Of a stretch of DNA of 64,000 nt, positions 26,903 to 36,897 are shown in pieces; positions within the stretch are counted from its first letter, which is position 1, and the number at the start of each line of letters is the position of its first letter. This DNA is from Acetatifactor muris (lineage in GTDB: Bacteria; Bacillota; Clostridia; Lachnospirales; Lachnospiraceae). Where the stretch lies: positions 1 to 64,000 of the forward strand of contig JAMPFR010000003.1 of assembly GCA_023664365.1 (NCBI GenBank), in the 5' to 3' direction. The position numbers and the translations under genes were made by a program. The notes below the pieces were generated by a model. That model made no database searches. It saw only the letters and a list, made by a program, of their open reading frames with translations, and was not told where the DNA came from.

Positions 26903-28354
26903 TTACACCGTTATTTCCGCCGTTACGCCAAGCAGCTCCCTGTTTTCCTCCAGCACCGGGCGGATTACATTCTTTAAGAATGCGTCAACCTGTTCTCTGG
27001 CCCGCCCCACATATTTTTCGGGATCCATGGTCTTCTGCAGCTCTTCCAACGACATATTAAACGCAGGATCGGCCGCTATCAGCTCCAGCAGATTATTCTC
27101 CCTGCCCTCTGCCTTCACATTCCGCCCCGCCTCCATGGAAAGCTCCCGGATACGCTCATGGAGCTCCTGACGGTTGCCGCCGGCCTTCACCGCATCCATC
27201 ATAATATTTTCCGTAGCCATAAAGGGCAGCTCGCTCATCAGCCGCTTCTCGATGACCTTGGGATACACCACCAGTCCGTCCACCACATTCAGGCACAAAT
27301 CCAAGATTCCGTCGGTTGCCAGAAAGCCTTCGGGAATGGACAGCCTTTTATTCGCCGAATCATCCAGGGTCCGCTCAAACCATTGCGTAGCGGAGGTGAT
27401 CGCCGGATTCAGCGCATCAATCATCACATATCTGGAAAGAGAGGCAATCCGCTCGCTTCTCATGGGATTCCGCTTGTATGCCATTGCGGAAGAACCTATC
27501 TGACTCTTCTCAAAGGGCTCCTCCACCTCCTTCAGATGCTGAAGCAGCCGAATGTCATTGCTCATTTTATGGGCGGAGGCCGCGATGCCCGCCAGTACGT
27601 TTGCCACTCTGGTGTCCACCTTTCTGGAATAGGTCTGGCCGGACACGGGGAAACACTCCTTAAATCCCATTTTTTCCGCAATCATGGGGTCAAGCCTGTC
27701 AATGACAGCCTGGTCTCCGTCAAACAGCTCCAGGAAAGAGGCCTGGGTGCCCGTAGTTCCCTTGGAGCCAAGCAGCTTCATACCGCCCAGCACATAGTCC
27801 AGATCCTCCAGATCCAGATAAAATTCCTGCAGCCACAGAGTTGCCCGTTTTCCCACCGTAGTGGGCTGTGCAGGCTGAAAGTGGGTAAATGCAAGGGTGG
27901 GCTGGTTTTTATATTTCAGTGCAAAATCGGCCAGCTTTGCTATCACGTTCACCAGCTTTTTCTTTACCAGCTTCAGCGCCTCGGTCATAACGATAATATC
28001 CGTGTTGTCCCCCACATAGCAGGAGGTTGCGCCCAGGTGAATAATCCCCGCCGCCTTGGGACACTGCTGCCCGTAGGCATACACATGGCTCATGACGTCA
28101 TGGCGGACTTCCTTTTCCCTTGCCTTTGCCACGTCATAGTTAATATCCTCGGCGTGGGCCTTCAACTCCTCAATCTGCTCATCGGTAATCACCGGCTTGC
28201 CGTTCCGGGACAGCCCCAGCTCCTTTTCCGTCTCCGCCAGCGCAATCCACAGCCTTCTCCAGGTGCGGAACTTCATGTCAGGAGAAAAAATATACTGCAT
28301 TTCCTTACTGGCATAGCGCTCGGATAAAGGACTTTCATATCTGTCTGTACTCAT
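26903..28354 (-). CDS. purB: Adenylosuccinate lyase
   Basis: Fumarase-superfamily enzyme of 483 aa that releases fumarate from SAICAR and adenylosuccinate in purine synthesis. The superfamily signature is [15 protein letters not shown], and the catalytic-region stretch [17 protein letters not shown] is intact. The longer form with the N-terminal RYASKEM motif fits the eukaryote-like and clostridial PurB class. AGGAGGATTGGAGC precedes the ATG. It lies between two PurF-type genes on the same strand, 17 bp after purF. Confidence 0.93.
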   Translation of the reverse strand: MSTDRYESPLSERYASKEMQYIFSPDMKFRTWRRLWIALAETEKELGLSRNGKPVITDEQIEELKAHAEDINYDVAKAREKEVRHDVMSHVYAYGQQCPKAAGIIHLGATSCYVGDNTDIIVMTEALKLVKKKLVNVIAKLADFALKYKNQPTLAFTHFQPAQPTTVGKRATLWLQEFYLDLEDLDYVLGGMKLLGSKGTTGTQASFLELFDGDQAVIDRLDPMIAEKMGFKECFPVSGQTYSRKVDTRVANVLAGIAASAHKMSNDIRLLQHLKEVEEPFEKSQIGSSAMAYKRNPMRSERIASLSRYVMIDALNPAITSATQWFERTLDDSANKRLSIPEGFLATDGILDLCLNVVDGLVVYPKVIEKRLMSELPFMATENIMMDAVKAGGNRQELHERIRELSMEAGRNVKAEGRENNLLELIAADPAFNMSLEELQKTMDPEKYVGRAREQVDAFLKNVIRPVLEENRELLGVTAEITV

Positions 28355-28371
28355 GCTCCAATCCTCCTCAT

Positions 28372-29802
28372 TCAGAAAATATATTCCCCCCGGATATCCT
28401 CCGCCGGAGGCTCCATGGGATACCTTCCCGTAAAACAGCCCCTGCAGATACCCAGGCCCTTTACGATTTCCTCCAGACGCTCCTGACGCAGGTAGGCCAG
28501 GCTGTCCGTCCCGATCATCTCCCGTATATCCTCCACAGATCGGTTATATGCAATCAACTGCTCCCTGGCCGGCACATCCGTGCCGAAATAACAGGGCCAC
28601 AAAAAAGGCGGCGAGCTGACACGCATATGTACCTCTTTGGCGCCCGCCTCCCGCAGCATACGGACAATGTGATCCGAGGTAGTGCCCCTGACAATAGAGT
28701 CGTCTATCATAATAATCCGCTTCCCCTCCACGGCCCGGCGGATTGGATTCAGCTTTACCTGTACGCTGTTCTCCCGGCTCTTCTGCCCCGGCTTGATAAA
28801 GGTGCGTCCCACATAAGTATTTTTCACAAAGGCCGTGCCATAGGGAATGCCTGACTGCAGGGAATACCCGAGAGCCGCCACATTGCCGGACTCCGGCACA
28901 CCCACCACCATATCCGCCTCCACAGGGCTGTCCTGGGCCAGGAACTTACCCGCCAGTATGCGGGAATCATATACGCTGACCCCGTCCAGCACACTGTCCG
29001 GCCGGGCAAAATATATATATTCAAACACGCATCTGGCCTGCTCCCCTGCGGCCAGCCCACGGCTCATGTCCGATTCTATTCCCTTCTCCGGGGAAATGGT
29101 CACAATCTCGCCGGGCAGTACATCCCGCACAAACTCAGCCCCCACAGTGTCCAGAGCGCAGCTCTCGCTGGCAAGGAACCAGGTGCTGCCCCTCCTTCCG
29201 ATGCATAAGGGTCTGAAGCCGAAGGGATCCCTTGCGCCTATCAGCTTTCTGGGAGACATAACCACAAGGGAATAAGCGCCTTTCAGCCTGTCCATGGTGC
29301 GGCCCACGGCCTCCTCCACGGTTTTGGAATTCAGCCGCTCCCTGGCAATGTAATAGGCAATGATCTCCGAATCAATGGTAGTCTGAAAAATCGCCCCTGT
29401 GTAGGCAAGCTCCTTCTTAAGCTCAGGCGTATTAATCAGATTGCCGTTATGGGCCAGTCCCAGCGTTCCCTTTACATAATTTAAGACCAGCGGCTGGGCG
29501 TTTTCCCGGGTGGAACTGCCCGCCGTGGAGTATCTTACATGCCCTACCCCGATATCACCCTTCAGACGCTCCAGCTGCTCCGTCGTAAAGGCTTCGTTCA
29601 CCAGCCCCATATCTTTAGCCGATAGCACCTTCCCCATGGGACCGGCGGTGTCGCTGACCGCAATGCCGCAGCTCTCCTGCCCCCGGTGCTGTAAGGCCAG
29701 CAGACCGTAATAAATGGAAGCGGCCACATCCTGGCCTTCAAAGTCATAAGCGCCGAACACACCGCACTCTTCCTTCAGTTTGTCATTGTTCTCCACGTTC
29801 AT
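28372..29802 (-). CDS. purF: Amidophosphoribosyltransferase
   Basis: First enzyme of de novo purine synthesis, making phosphoribosylamine from PRPP and glutamine. The N-terminal propeptide of 12 residues ends before the nucleophile Cys13 in [10 protein letters not shown]. The PRPP loop [12 protein letters not shown] is present, as is the C-terminal [10 protein letters not shown] that carries Fe-S cysteines in Bacillus-type PurF. The length of 476 aa is normal. It is first of three purine-related genes on this strand. No purine riboswitch is visible in the short upstream gap. Confidence 0.93.
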   Translation of the reverse strand: MNVENNDKLKEECGVFGAYDFEGQDVAASIYYGLLALQHRGQESCGIAVSDTAGPMGKVLSAKDMGLVNEAFTTEQLERLKGDIGVGHVRYSTAGSSTRENAQPLVLNYVKGTLGLAHNGNLINTPELKKELAYTGAIFQTTIDSEIIAYYIARERLNSKTVEEAVGRTMDRLKGAYSLVVMSPRKLIGARDPFGFRPLCIGRRGSTWFLASESCALDTVGAEFVRDVLPGEIVTISPEKGIESDMSRGLAAGEQARCVFEYIYFARPDSVLDGVSVYDSRILAGKFLAQDSPVEADMVVGVPESGNVAALGYSLQSGIPYGTAFVKNTYVGRTFIKPGQKSRENSVQVKLNPIRRAVEGKRIIMIDDSIVRGTTSDHIVRMLREAGAKEVHMRVSSPPFLWPCYFGTDVPAREQLIAYNRSVEDIREMIGTDSLAYLRQERLEEIVKGLGICRGCFTGRYPMEPPAEDIRGEYIF

Positions 29803-29853
29803 TTACTCCCCTTCGTACAATGTAAAACATCATAGCCCACTCAAAAGCGGAAG

Positions 29854-31020
29854 TCAATAGTTATCGTATTTGTCCACCATGGCAAGGATTTCCCCTGCAT
29901 AGGCGGGATATTTGTTCACGATATCCATAATCTCTTTTCTTGCGGTCTCCGCCACACCGTTGTTATATTCCATCTGCTTGCGCAGAGCCTGCCGCCTCAC
30001 AATCAGCTCGTGGCGCATCTCCACCATCTCACGGGGATCCAGCAGCGCCTCCGGATGACCCACCCAGCGATCCGGGGCGCCTACCCGGTAATTCTTCAGC
30101 CTGTCCACTATCAATTTCTGATAGTACTCTGTCTTTGCTTCCGCCTCCGCAAATTCCTTGCGCTCCTCCTTCTCCTGCAGATATTGGGTCCAGAGCTTTT
30201 CCAGCGCCGCGGCGCTGTCCGTATCATACTTCATGCGCAGATATTCCTGAAGGTTTTTGTTGTTCACATACCGGATTTTCACTTTATTCTGAAGCTGTAT
30301 CAGCTTGTTCACGGCCCTTTCCACCCGGCTCAGTTCCTTTTCGCTGTCCGTATAACGGACCACCAGCACCGCCACTGCCACTACCACGGCTCCTACCGCC
30401 AGGAGATACCCCATTCTGGTATCCATCTCAAAGGCAAACTGCAGAAGAACCAGCAGCACCATACAGATGACAAATGCCGTCATGAATATCACCGACATTC
30501 CACGGAAATTATTCATCATGGCTTCCAGCTCGGAACGGCGGAATTCATAGGCGTTTCGCTCCCTGTCCAGCCGCTTTAAGTCCTGCCGCACCAGTTCCCC
30601 GTAGTTCTCACACTCCTTCAACTTGCCGATGCCTTCCTGTACTTCATCCTCCTGCTTGCGCATCTGATAATATTCGTTATCATCCATGCGGTTTTCTTTC
30701 CCCCGGTACCGCTCGCACTCCTGTTCATGGGCCAGAAGCTGCCTGGCGATCTTGTTCAGTCCTTCCCGCTCCTGTTCGGGAAGCGCCTCTATCTCCTCCA
30801 TATCCGTCAGATAAGATGTCACCAGAGCATACTCCCCCGTAAGTAAATTGATCTCCTTGGATGCCTCCGCCATCTGCTCCAGACAGTTGGTGATATAACG
30901 GCTGCGCTGCTCCTCATCCCGAAAGTCCACGTCGTCTCTGTCATAGACCAGATTTTCCCAATCCTCGGGCTGCTTTTCCGCTTTTTTTCTCTTTCCGAAT
31001 AACCTGCTCCAAAATGCCAT
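29854..31020 (-). CDS. Coiled-coil protein with two membrane spans
   Basis: Protein of 388 aa that I do not recognise. Residues 40-170 and 225-330 are long charged helices of coiled-coil type. Two close spans at about 175-197 and 203-221 form a membrane hairpin, so both coiled-coil arms face the cytoplasm. It is the last gene of a four-gene operon with a DUF5717-type and a DUF5716-type gene, 15 bp after the third gene. It is probably the membrane anchor of the complex that these genes encode, by inference from topology. Confidence 0.7.
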   Translation of the reverse strand: MAFWSRLFGKRKKAEKQPEDWENLVYDRDDVDFRDEEQRSRYITNCLEQMAEASKEINLLTGEYALVTSYLTDMEEIEALPEQEREGLNKIARQLLAHEQECERYRGKENRMDDNEYYQMRKQEDEVQEGIGKLKECENYGELVRQDLKRLDRERNAYEFRRSELEAMMNNFRGMSVIFMTAFVICMVLLVLLQFAFEMDTRMGYLLAVGAVVVAVAVLVVRYTDSEKELSRVERAVNKLIQLQNKVKIRYVNNKNLQEYLRMKYDTDSAAALEKLWTQYLQEKEERKEFAEAEAKTEYYQKLIVDRLKNYRVGAPDRWVGHPEALLDPREMVEMRHELIVRRQALRKQMEYNNGVAETARKEIMDIVNKYPAYAGEILAMVDKYDNY

Positions 31021-31035
31021 TCTAATCTCCTGTTG

Positions 31036-31890
31036 TCAGTCTGCCACACTTTTGCGATAGCTGTCCTTTAAGGTCTGGGTCAGCCGCTCGTTCTCTTCAT
31101 AATATTTCTGCTTTCTGTCCCCCGTCCGCAGCTCCCTGTGGGCATTAAGCCGCAGATACTCCGGCTGCTGTTCCCACTCCTGCGTCAGACGCTCCATATC
31201 CTTTTCCAGTTCCAGGGTCAGCTCATACCTTTCCGTGTTCTCCGCCACAAAGGACACATATTCGCTCTCGTTCAGCGCCAGCCTCTTTGCCGCCAGATAA
31301 TCCCGGTAAAAGTCCCGCCGTCCCTCCATATCGTATGCCGTTAAGAAGCATTCCGCCGCCTTCTCATATATCATAAGCCCCGCCAGCGCCACGCCCTTAT
31401 TGTGCCAGATTGAGGCAAGACATTCCGCCGCCGGAAGGACTTCTCCCTCCTCCACGTTCTCCTGCCATTTCTGAATCAGGCTGTCGTAGCCCCTGACTGC
31501 CAGGATATATTTTTTCTTTTTTACCAGGTAGTCCACCTGGCTCTTTTTCTTTTCAATGCTGCTTAAGCCCGCGCCCTGCTTTAAGACCTGCTCCGTCTCC
31601 GCCACGGTCTGTCCGTCGTAAAGCCCCGTAAAGTTCAGAATCGCCGTCACAAAGGCACTGAGAGAACCCTTTTTATGAACCAGGGGATGGAGCGCTTTCG
31701 CCAGTTCCTTCAGCCCGCATTCCCGCTCTATCCAGTCCAGCAGCTGATCGTTCATGACGGAAAAATCCAGCAGAAACGCATTCTCCTTCAGCACGAAGCA
31801 CAGCTCCTCCATGGAGCTGACATTGATTTCGATTCCCGGCACACAATATGGAGTTGACGCATAATTTCCCACACAGACGCTTACGCGCAT
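31036..31890 (-). CDS. Helical-repeat protein of the DUF5716/5717 operon
   Basis: Soluble protein of 284 aa, all-helical in the second half (about 115-270) with TPR-like spacing in KKYILAVRGYDSLIQKWQ and NKGVALAGLMIYEKAAECFL. No catalytic motif is visible. The N-terminal part starts with a short beta-rich stretch (VSVCVGNYAST). It lies 9 bp after the actin-like gene and 15 bp before the membrane coiled-coil gene. It is likely an adaptor in their complex. I cannot name a family. Confidence 0.65.
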   Translation of the reverse strand: MRVSVCVGNYASTPYCVPGIEINVSSMEELCFVLKENAFLLDFSVMNDQLLDWIERECGLKELAKALHPLVHKKGSLSAFVTAILNFTGLYDGQTVAETEQVLKQGAGLSSIEKKKSQVDYLVKKKKYILAVRGYDSLIQKWQENVEEGEVLPAAECLASIWHNKGVALAGLMIYEKAAECFLTAYDMEGRRDFYRDYLAAKRLALNESEYVSFVAENTERYELTLELEKDMERLTQEWEQQPEYLRLNAHRELRTGDRKQKYYEENERLTQTLKDSYRKSVAD

Positions 31891-31899
31891 AACGGCCTC

Positions 31900-33192
31900 C
31901 TAATATAATTCTATGGTTTCCTTCCAGACCTTTCCCGTGGCCGGACGAATTTCCCCCAGCCCCTCATCCTCTATCTCCACAGCCAGAATATTCTCCGCCT
32001 CCATGTAAAATCTTCCCCAAAGCCTTGTGAGCGTCTCCGGCATATCCTCCAGCACAACCCGGGCAAGCTTGACGTTCTGCCCGTTCAGCGGCGTAATGGT
32101 AAGCTGAAGTTCTTTTCCGTCCTGCACATAAAATTCCGTCTCCGTTTCCGCCTCATACCAGTTGCTTCCCGCGTCCAGCAGCGCGTAGTAGGATTCCTCA
32201 CCCTGCCGCAGAATCTCCATGCCTATGTTTGCCTTCAGTTTGTCCCGGCTTAAGAATACATATTCCCTTCCTCCGCTGCCTGCATTCCCTGCATTCAGCC
32301 GCTCCCGCATTCCGAATACGGCCCCCTTGCTGAACAGGTTATTCCCCTGAAAGACTCTGCGCTTTTTACAGAGATACCGCAGGGACTCCTTCATCCACTC
32401 CTGATCAAAGCCGTCGCCGATCAAAAATACGCTTCCCACCAGCCTGCCCTCGCAGACCTCCTCCGCTATTTTCAGCAGAGCGCCATCCAGCTCCCGCTTT
32501 TCGCCTTCTTCCGAACCCTCCGGCTGTTCCGTAAATCTCTGCCGGGGGAAAGGAAATTCTCCCTCTTCAATAAATACCACTATGGGGGTGGTGCGCCTGT
32601 TATTCTCCATTCGATACATCCTGATGCTGTCCCTTTCACGGGTCAGCAGCACCGACTGATATACCCGCAGATCCTCCGGCTGATAAATCATATAGTTGTA
32701 GTAACTCTCCATATGGCTCTGGAACGCAATCTTATCTGTCTTCAGGCGAAGCCCCGCCACCACCTGCCCAAGCACCTCCAGCATCCGCTGATCCAGCGTC
32801 TCACAGGTAATCATCAGGGCCTCTATCTTATCCGGGGAAGCCACCTGAGACAACATTCCAAGACTCCGCTTGAAAAACAGCGTCAACAGCGCCACCGGAT
32901 CCAGACTTTCCCCGTCTATCAGCACCGGCTCGCCGTCCAGCGCCAGATCCAGCAGATGATCCACCTGTATTCCCTGCTGCTCCGCTCCGTAACGCAGAGC
33001 CTCTTTCCCGTAAAACCACTGGTTTACCCCGCTTCTCTTGCAGAGCACCGTAGGTATGTTATAATGCTCCGTACCCGCCACCTGGGAAAGCGTCTCCACC
33101 TCGCCGGAATCGGAGAAGCTGTAGCTAATCTGTGAAAATTCATTTCCCAAATCATATCCCACAATGACCTTGCCGCCGCTTAGGAATCCCAT
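31900..33192 (-). CDS. Actin/Hsp70-like protein, DUF5716 type
   Basis: Protein of 430 aa. The N-terminal VIVGYDLGNEFSQISY resembles the phosphate-1 loop of actin/Hsp70/FtsA ATPases, and later segments (VFLIGDGFDQEWM) recall the adenosine loop. The overall length and neighbours match what I know as the DUF5716 family. Whether it still hydrolyses ATP is unknown. GGAGAAAGC precedes the ATG, and the gene starts 15 bp after the DUF5717-type gene. Its role is unassigned. Confidence 0.7.
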   Translation of the reverse strand: MGFLSGGKVIVGYDLGNEFSQISYSFSDSGEVETLSQVAGTEHYNIPTVLCKRSGVNQWFYGKEALRYGAEQQGIQVDHLLDLALDGEPVLIDGESLDPVALLTLFFKRSLGMLSQVASPDKIEALMITCETLDQRMLEVLGQVVAGLRLKTDKIAFQSHMESYYNYMIYQPEDLRVYQSVLLTRERDSIRMYRMENNRRTTPIVVFIEEGEFPFPRQRFTEQPEGSEEGEKRELDGALLKIAEEVCEGRLVGSVFLIGDGFDQEWMKESLRYLCKKRRVFQGNNLFSKGAVFGMRERLNAGNAGSGGREYVFLSRDKLKANIGMEILRQGEESYYALLDAGSNWYEAETETEFYVQDGKELQLTITPLNGQNVKLARVVLEDMPETLTRLWGRFYMEAENILAVEIEDEGLGEIRPATGKVWKETIELY

Positions 33193-33207
33193 GCTTTCTC
33201 CGCCCCC

Positions 33208-36200
33208 CTATTTCAGTTCAAACAGTCTGCCGTTCAGGAACTCTTTCCTGTAATACTCTTCCAGAAGATGATCCATAGTGTCAAAATCCTCAAGGGTCTT
33301 GCTGATGACAATATCGTTCACCAGATGATACCGGCTTTCCGCCTCGTTTCCCCGGATGTCGCTTTTCTGCAGGGTGCCGCTCTCTGTCAGCTGATCGTCG
33401 CCGCCCCTCTCCTCCGTAATATAATACTGGAGGTTCTCGCCGAAAAACAGGATAAACTCCTTGAAAAAGACGCCCGCATATACCTCCCGCATATACTCTG
33501 CACAGTATTCGTCAGACTCCCCGTTCTCATGCAGCAGCACATAATGAATGCACACCCTTGTATGGGGATCGGTCCGGTACTCAATAATGGTCTTGTCCGC
33601 CATCTCCTGCATAACCTTGTCATTGTGCCTGTACTCCCTGAAAAACTCCAGGTGAATGCGCTGTTCCGTCAACTCCTCCAGAAAGCTTCCCGTCAGCCGG
33701 CTGCCGCTTTCCGTCAGCTCCGACTGATTTTCCGCATAATATTTCAGGAAGGCAAGCTTACAGATGCGCTTCACCGGCTCTCCCCGCAGATACATGCGCT
33801 CTATTTCATCAAACACATCCTTCTCCGTGACACGCTCCTTCACAAAGTAGTCATAGGAACACTGAGCCAGAAAGGCTTCCTCCACCTCCAGCTTTGCCCC
33901 CTGGGAGACATAATAGCGGAATATTTCCATCTTTTCTCCCACAAAGGAACCGGTATACAGCATCTGGATCAGTATATTTTCACAGAGGTGATAGCAGTCC
34001 ATGCCGAAGGATCGGGCCGCCTTCCACACATCCCGCAGGCCCTTTGTCATGCCCCGGTAATACAGGGTCAGATACCGCAGAATGGTGCTGTTGTATTTTC
34101 CCCTGCTGAAGGCGTAAACCGCCGACGCCGTCAGCACGGCATCCTCCGCCATGGCATCCTTCTCCATCAGCGGCCCTATGAGCCGCACCAGAAGCTTCAC
34201 GTCAATAAAATAGGGACCATAGGCATTCAGCCACTGCCTGGCAAGCTCAAGATTGCCCCGGAGCACAATGTACCGTATGGCGCTGCCCCGCTCCTCCGCC
34301 GTAAGGGTTTCGGGATTTATCTTCAGCAGGTACTCGTCCAGCGCCTCCACCCCGTCCGCGTCATAATAATATTGCAGCAGCTTCAGCATCAGCTCACGCT
34401 TTACGCTGTCCTCCATCCGGGGGGATTCCGCCACACGCCTGGCCCTGGCCGCGCTCTCGGCAGATTGAATACCCCCTTCCTTCTCGCTGTTGCAGAGATA
34501 CAGATCAAACTCCGGATTATCAATGGGAAAAGGCGCCAGCGCTCTTAAAAATTTCCCCGGAAGCATCAGCTTCTCTATAGTATACTCCACATTCCGGATA
34601 AATCTGTTCTTGGCAGCATCCTCAAATACAATGGTGTAATCGCTGCCGTACAGCGACACCCACACCTTGCCGCCGCTTATCTGATATTCCGCAGGATATC
34701 TGTTCCCCGGCTGGTACACATATACCCTTCGGAGACGTTCGTCCTCCACCCGTATCATATGGGCAAACAACAGTCTTGACAGCGGCTCACAGGTCTGCTC
34801 CGTAATCATTTCCGGCTTCAGCAGCCGATTGTATATATCCGCCAGCGGCCGGCTGATGCGGGCTTTGCCAAGCTGTTCCATGCAAAAGTGCTCCATGCGT
34901 ATGCGATAGGTGTCATAAACGTCCTTCAGTCTGTCTTCATTCTGCAGGATGTAATTGTAAAGATAGGCCGCATGTTCATAATCCAGACTGTTCTGATAGG
35001 AAAAATATAACAGCACCACCTTGGGAATTTCCCGGGGCGTTCCTCCGGACACATCCAAATCCAGTGCCATCATATAATATTCATACAGATTTGTGATGCG
35101 CAGGTTATGCTCCACTCCCAGCCTGTACCACTCAAAATATTTTGAATCCGCCTTAGCGCCCTTGATCAGCAGTGTACATATCTGCTGCAGGATGCGGACG
35201 TCGTTCTTCTTTTCATACAGCTTTTCCAGGGTTCTGTACAGCACTTCCGAATACTCCCTGACCTTGTCCGTCAGATAAAGCAGCTGTCCCACCACTTCCG
35301 CCTTGAGAAGATCCTTTTTGGCTCCGTACCAGACCACCTGGCGCTCAAAGGAACCCATTCTCCGAAGCAGCGCCGGATTGCTGTTCAAAAGCGCCACTGC
35401 CTCAATATAAAGAATGGGACTGCTGCAGCCCGCCGTATACTGCTTCTCCAGAAATATCCATCTTCCGGTGACGGACTTGTGATACTCTTCCGACAGGTAC
35501 AGAAGCAGCCATGCCACCCGCCAGTTTCCGTTGTCCTCCCGGTAAATATGCTCCACCTCCGCCGTAACCCTGTCCACATATTTCTTCTCTCTGTGAATCA
35601 GGGTGCTCAGATACAGGTAATACGCCCGGAGGGTATCGCTGCCCGCTCCCTTTTCCAGCAGCTCCGCCACATGATCCAGTATCCAGCCGGCCTCATTGTA
35701 CCGCTCCTCCGTAATCAACATCTGGGCCTGAAACAATCTTGCGGACACGTCGTTTTCGTCCATGGCCGCCAGCTTTTCCACCAGCTTCCCCGTCTCATTC
35801 AGCCAGGTGCCTGTACTGATCTTTTTCACGCGGAATGCCTGATAAAGCTCCATCAACTGGACGGTACAGCGCTTTCGCGCCACTTCCTGAGGGTTGCGGG
35901 GCGATCCGTCTCCGATCCTGACCGTCACCGGAACCGACAGCGTCACAAAGGAATTATAAAGAAGGACCCTGCCGTAATTTTTCCCCTCCCGGCAAAGGTT
36001 TCCGTCTATAAATACGGGAAGCGCACAACGGTTCCCGAGAAAATCATCGTCTGTGATTACTTCCTTCTCCGTAAACAGGAATTCACCGATACACTCCACA
36101 TAAAGCCGAGTGTATCCCCAGCCGTTCCGCACAATCGTCAGCTCCCGCTCCGACACGGCATAGGCGCCGGCATTTCCGGATATATCCAGAAACAGTTCCT

Positions 36201-36792
36201 CTTCCTGTACCAGAAATTCCACCTTCTGCTTCTTATTAACCTGAATCAGAAATTCCTCCATATTCTGCTCCGAGCCTTCATAGACGGACAGCGCCCGGTA
36301 ATCCCTGGCAAACTGTGCGTCACTGCCGGAAAAAACACTGCAAAAGCCCGGCGAATAAAAGAGCCTGACCGCCTCCTGCCAGCTGCTCTTGGCAAGATTG
36401 GCAAAATGAAACAGGTTCCTCACCGCACCGATGGAGGAATCCAGCAGCCTATGCTCTACGGAAACCACAAAGGGAAGGTAATATTCCCCCCGGTTGCTGA
36501 TGACGTAAAAATTCCCCTTTACCACATCCCCTTCCTCCAGGTTTTCCCCGTGGAAGCAAAACAGAATTTCCTCATCGCAGCCCACAAACTCCTGCGTCAG
36601 GCACTCCATTCTTAAGTCCGAGGACAGTATGCTGCCGTTGGTAAACTGTCCCCGGGCGGCGCTGATACGGAAAGAGCCTTCGTACACCTCTCCCCTGTTC
36701 AGGGAAATCTCTATTTTTGCGCAGGAAAAGTCAAGAGAACCGTTCTCATAATCAAAATTTTCCTCCATAATCTGACTGATAAGCTTCTGCAT
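33208..36792 (-). CDS. Large DUF5717-type protein
   Basis: Protein of about 1194 aa. The N-terminal 300 residues are beta-rich (SLDFSCAKIEISLNRGEVYE and repeated strand patterns); the remaining 900 are helical with TPR-like repeats. No signal peptide, membrane span or catalytic motif is seen. Of three possible starts, ATG at 36843 overlaps the -10 box and cannot be translated. ATG at 36792 has GGGAG at good spacing; ATG at 36822 is the alternative. It is first of a four-gene operon with an actin-like protein, an adaptor-like protein and a membrane coiled-coil protein. Confidence 0.72.
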   Translation of the reverse strand: MQKLISQIMEENFDYENGSLDFSCAKIEISLNRGEVYEGSFRISAARGQFTNGSILSSDLRMECLTQEFVGCDEEILFCFHGENLEEGDVVKGNFYVISNRGEYYLPFVVSVEHRLLDSSIGAVRNLFHFANLAKSSWQEAVRLFYSPGFCSVFSGSDAQFARDYRALSVYEGSEQNMEEFLIQVNKKQKVEFLVQEEELFLDISGNAGAYAVSERELTIVRNGWGYTRLYVECIGEFLFTEKEVITDDDFLGNRCALPVFIDGNLCREGKNYGRVLLYNSFVTLSVPVTVRIGDGSPRNPQEVARKRCTVQLMELYQAFRVKKISTGTWLNETGKLVEKLAAMDENDVSARLFQAQMLITEERYNEAGWILDHVAELLEKGAGSDTLRAYYLYLSTLIHREKKYVDRVTAEVEHIYREDNGNWRVAWLLLYLSEEYHKSVTGRWIFLEKQYTAGCSSPILYIEAVALLNSNPALLRRMGSFERQVVWYGAKKDLLKAEVVGQLLYLTDKVREYSEVLYRTLEKLYEKKNDVRILQQICTLLIKGAKADSKYFEWYRLGVEHNLRITNLYEYYMMALDLDVSGGTPREIPKVVLLYFSYQNSLDYEHAAYLYNYILQNEDRLKDVYDTYRIRMEHFCMEQLGKARISRPLADIYNRLLKPEMITEQTCEPLSRLLFAHMIRVEDERLRRVYVYQPGNRYPAEYQISGGKVWVSLYGSDYTIVFEDAAKNRFIRNVEYTIEKLMLPGKFLRALAPFPIDNPEFDLYLCNSEKEGGIQSAESAARARRVAESPRMEDSVKRELMLKLLQYYYDADGVEALDEYLLKINPETLTAEERGSAIRYIVLRGNLELARQWLNAYGPYFIDVKLLVRLIGPLMEKDAMAEDAVLTASAVYAFSRGKYNSTILRYLTLYYRGMTKGLRDVWKAARSFGMDCYHLCENILIQMLYTGSFVGEKMEIFRYYVSQGAKLEVEEAFLAQCSYDYFVKERVTEKDVFDEIERMYLRGEPVKRICKLAFLKYYAENQSELTESGSRLTGSFLEELTEQRIHLEFFREYRHNDKVMQEMADKTIIEYRTDPHTRVCIHYVLLHENGESDEYCAEYMREVYAGVFFKEFILFFGENLQYYITEERGGDDQLTESGTLQKSDIRGNEAESRYHLVNDIVISKTLEDFDTMDHLLEEYYRKEFLNGRLFELK

Positions 36793-36841
36793 TTGTACTC
36801 TCCCGCTTTTATGTTTCCGCATAAAAAAATCCCTACGTTTC

Positions 36842-36870
36842 ATTATACCAAATAATCAAACGCAGGGCAA
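36842..36870 (-). promoter_or_regulatory. Promoter of the DUF5717/DUF5716 operon
   Basis: On the minus strand, TTGCCC (36865-36870), a 17-bp spacer and a perfect TATAAT (36842-36847). The -10 overlaps the first ATG of the long open frame, so the true start codon must lie downstream. Confidence 0.75.
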
Positions 36871-36897
36871 TTTTTTTTCGTCACTTCAGACATATCG

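Noticed and set aside
25752-27170. Open frame of 472 codons on the plus strand
   Set aside because: Antisense shadow of the PurF-like gene and purB.
33268-34548. Open frame of 426 codons on the plus strand, and another at 35479-36615
   Set aside because: Both are antisense to the DUF5717-type gene and show no family or ribosome site.
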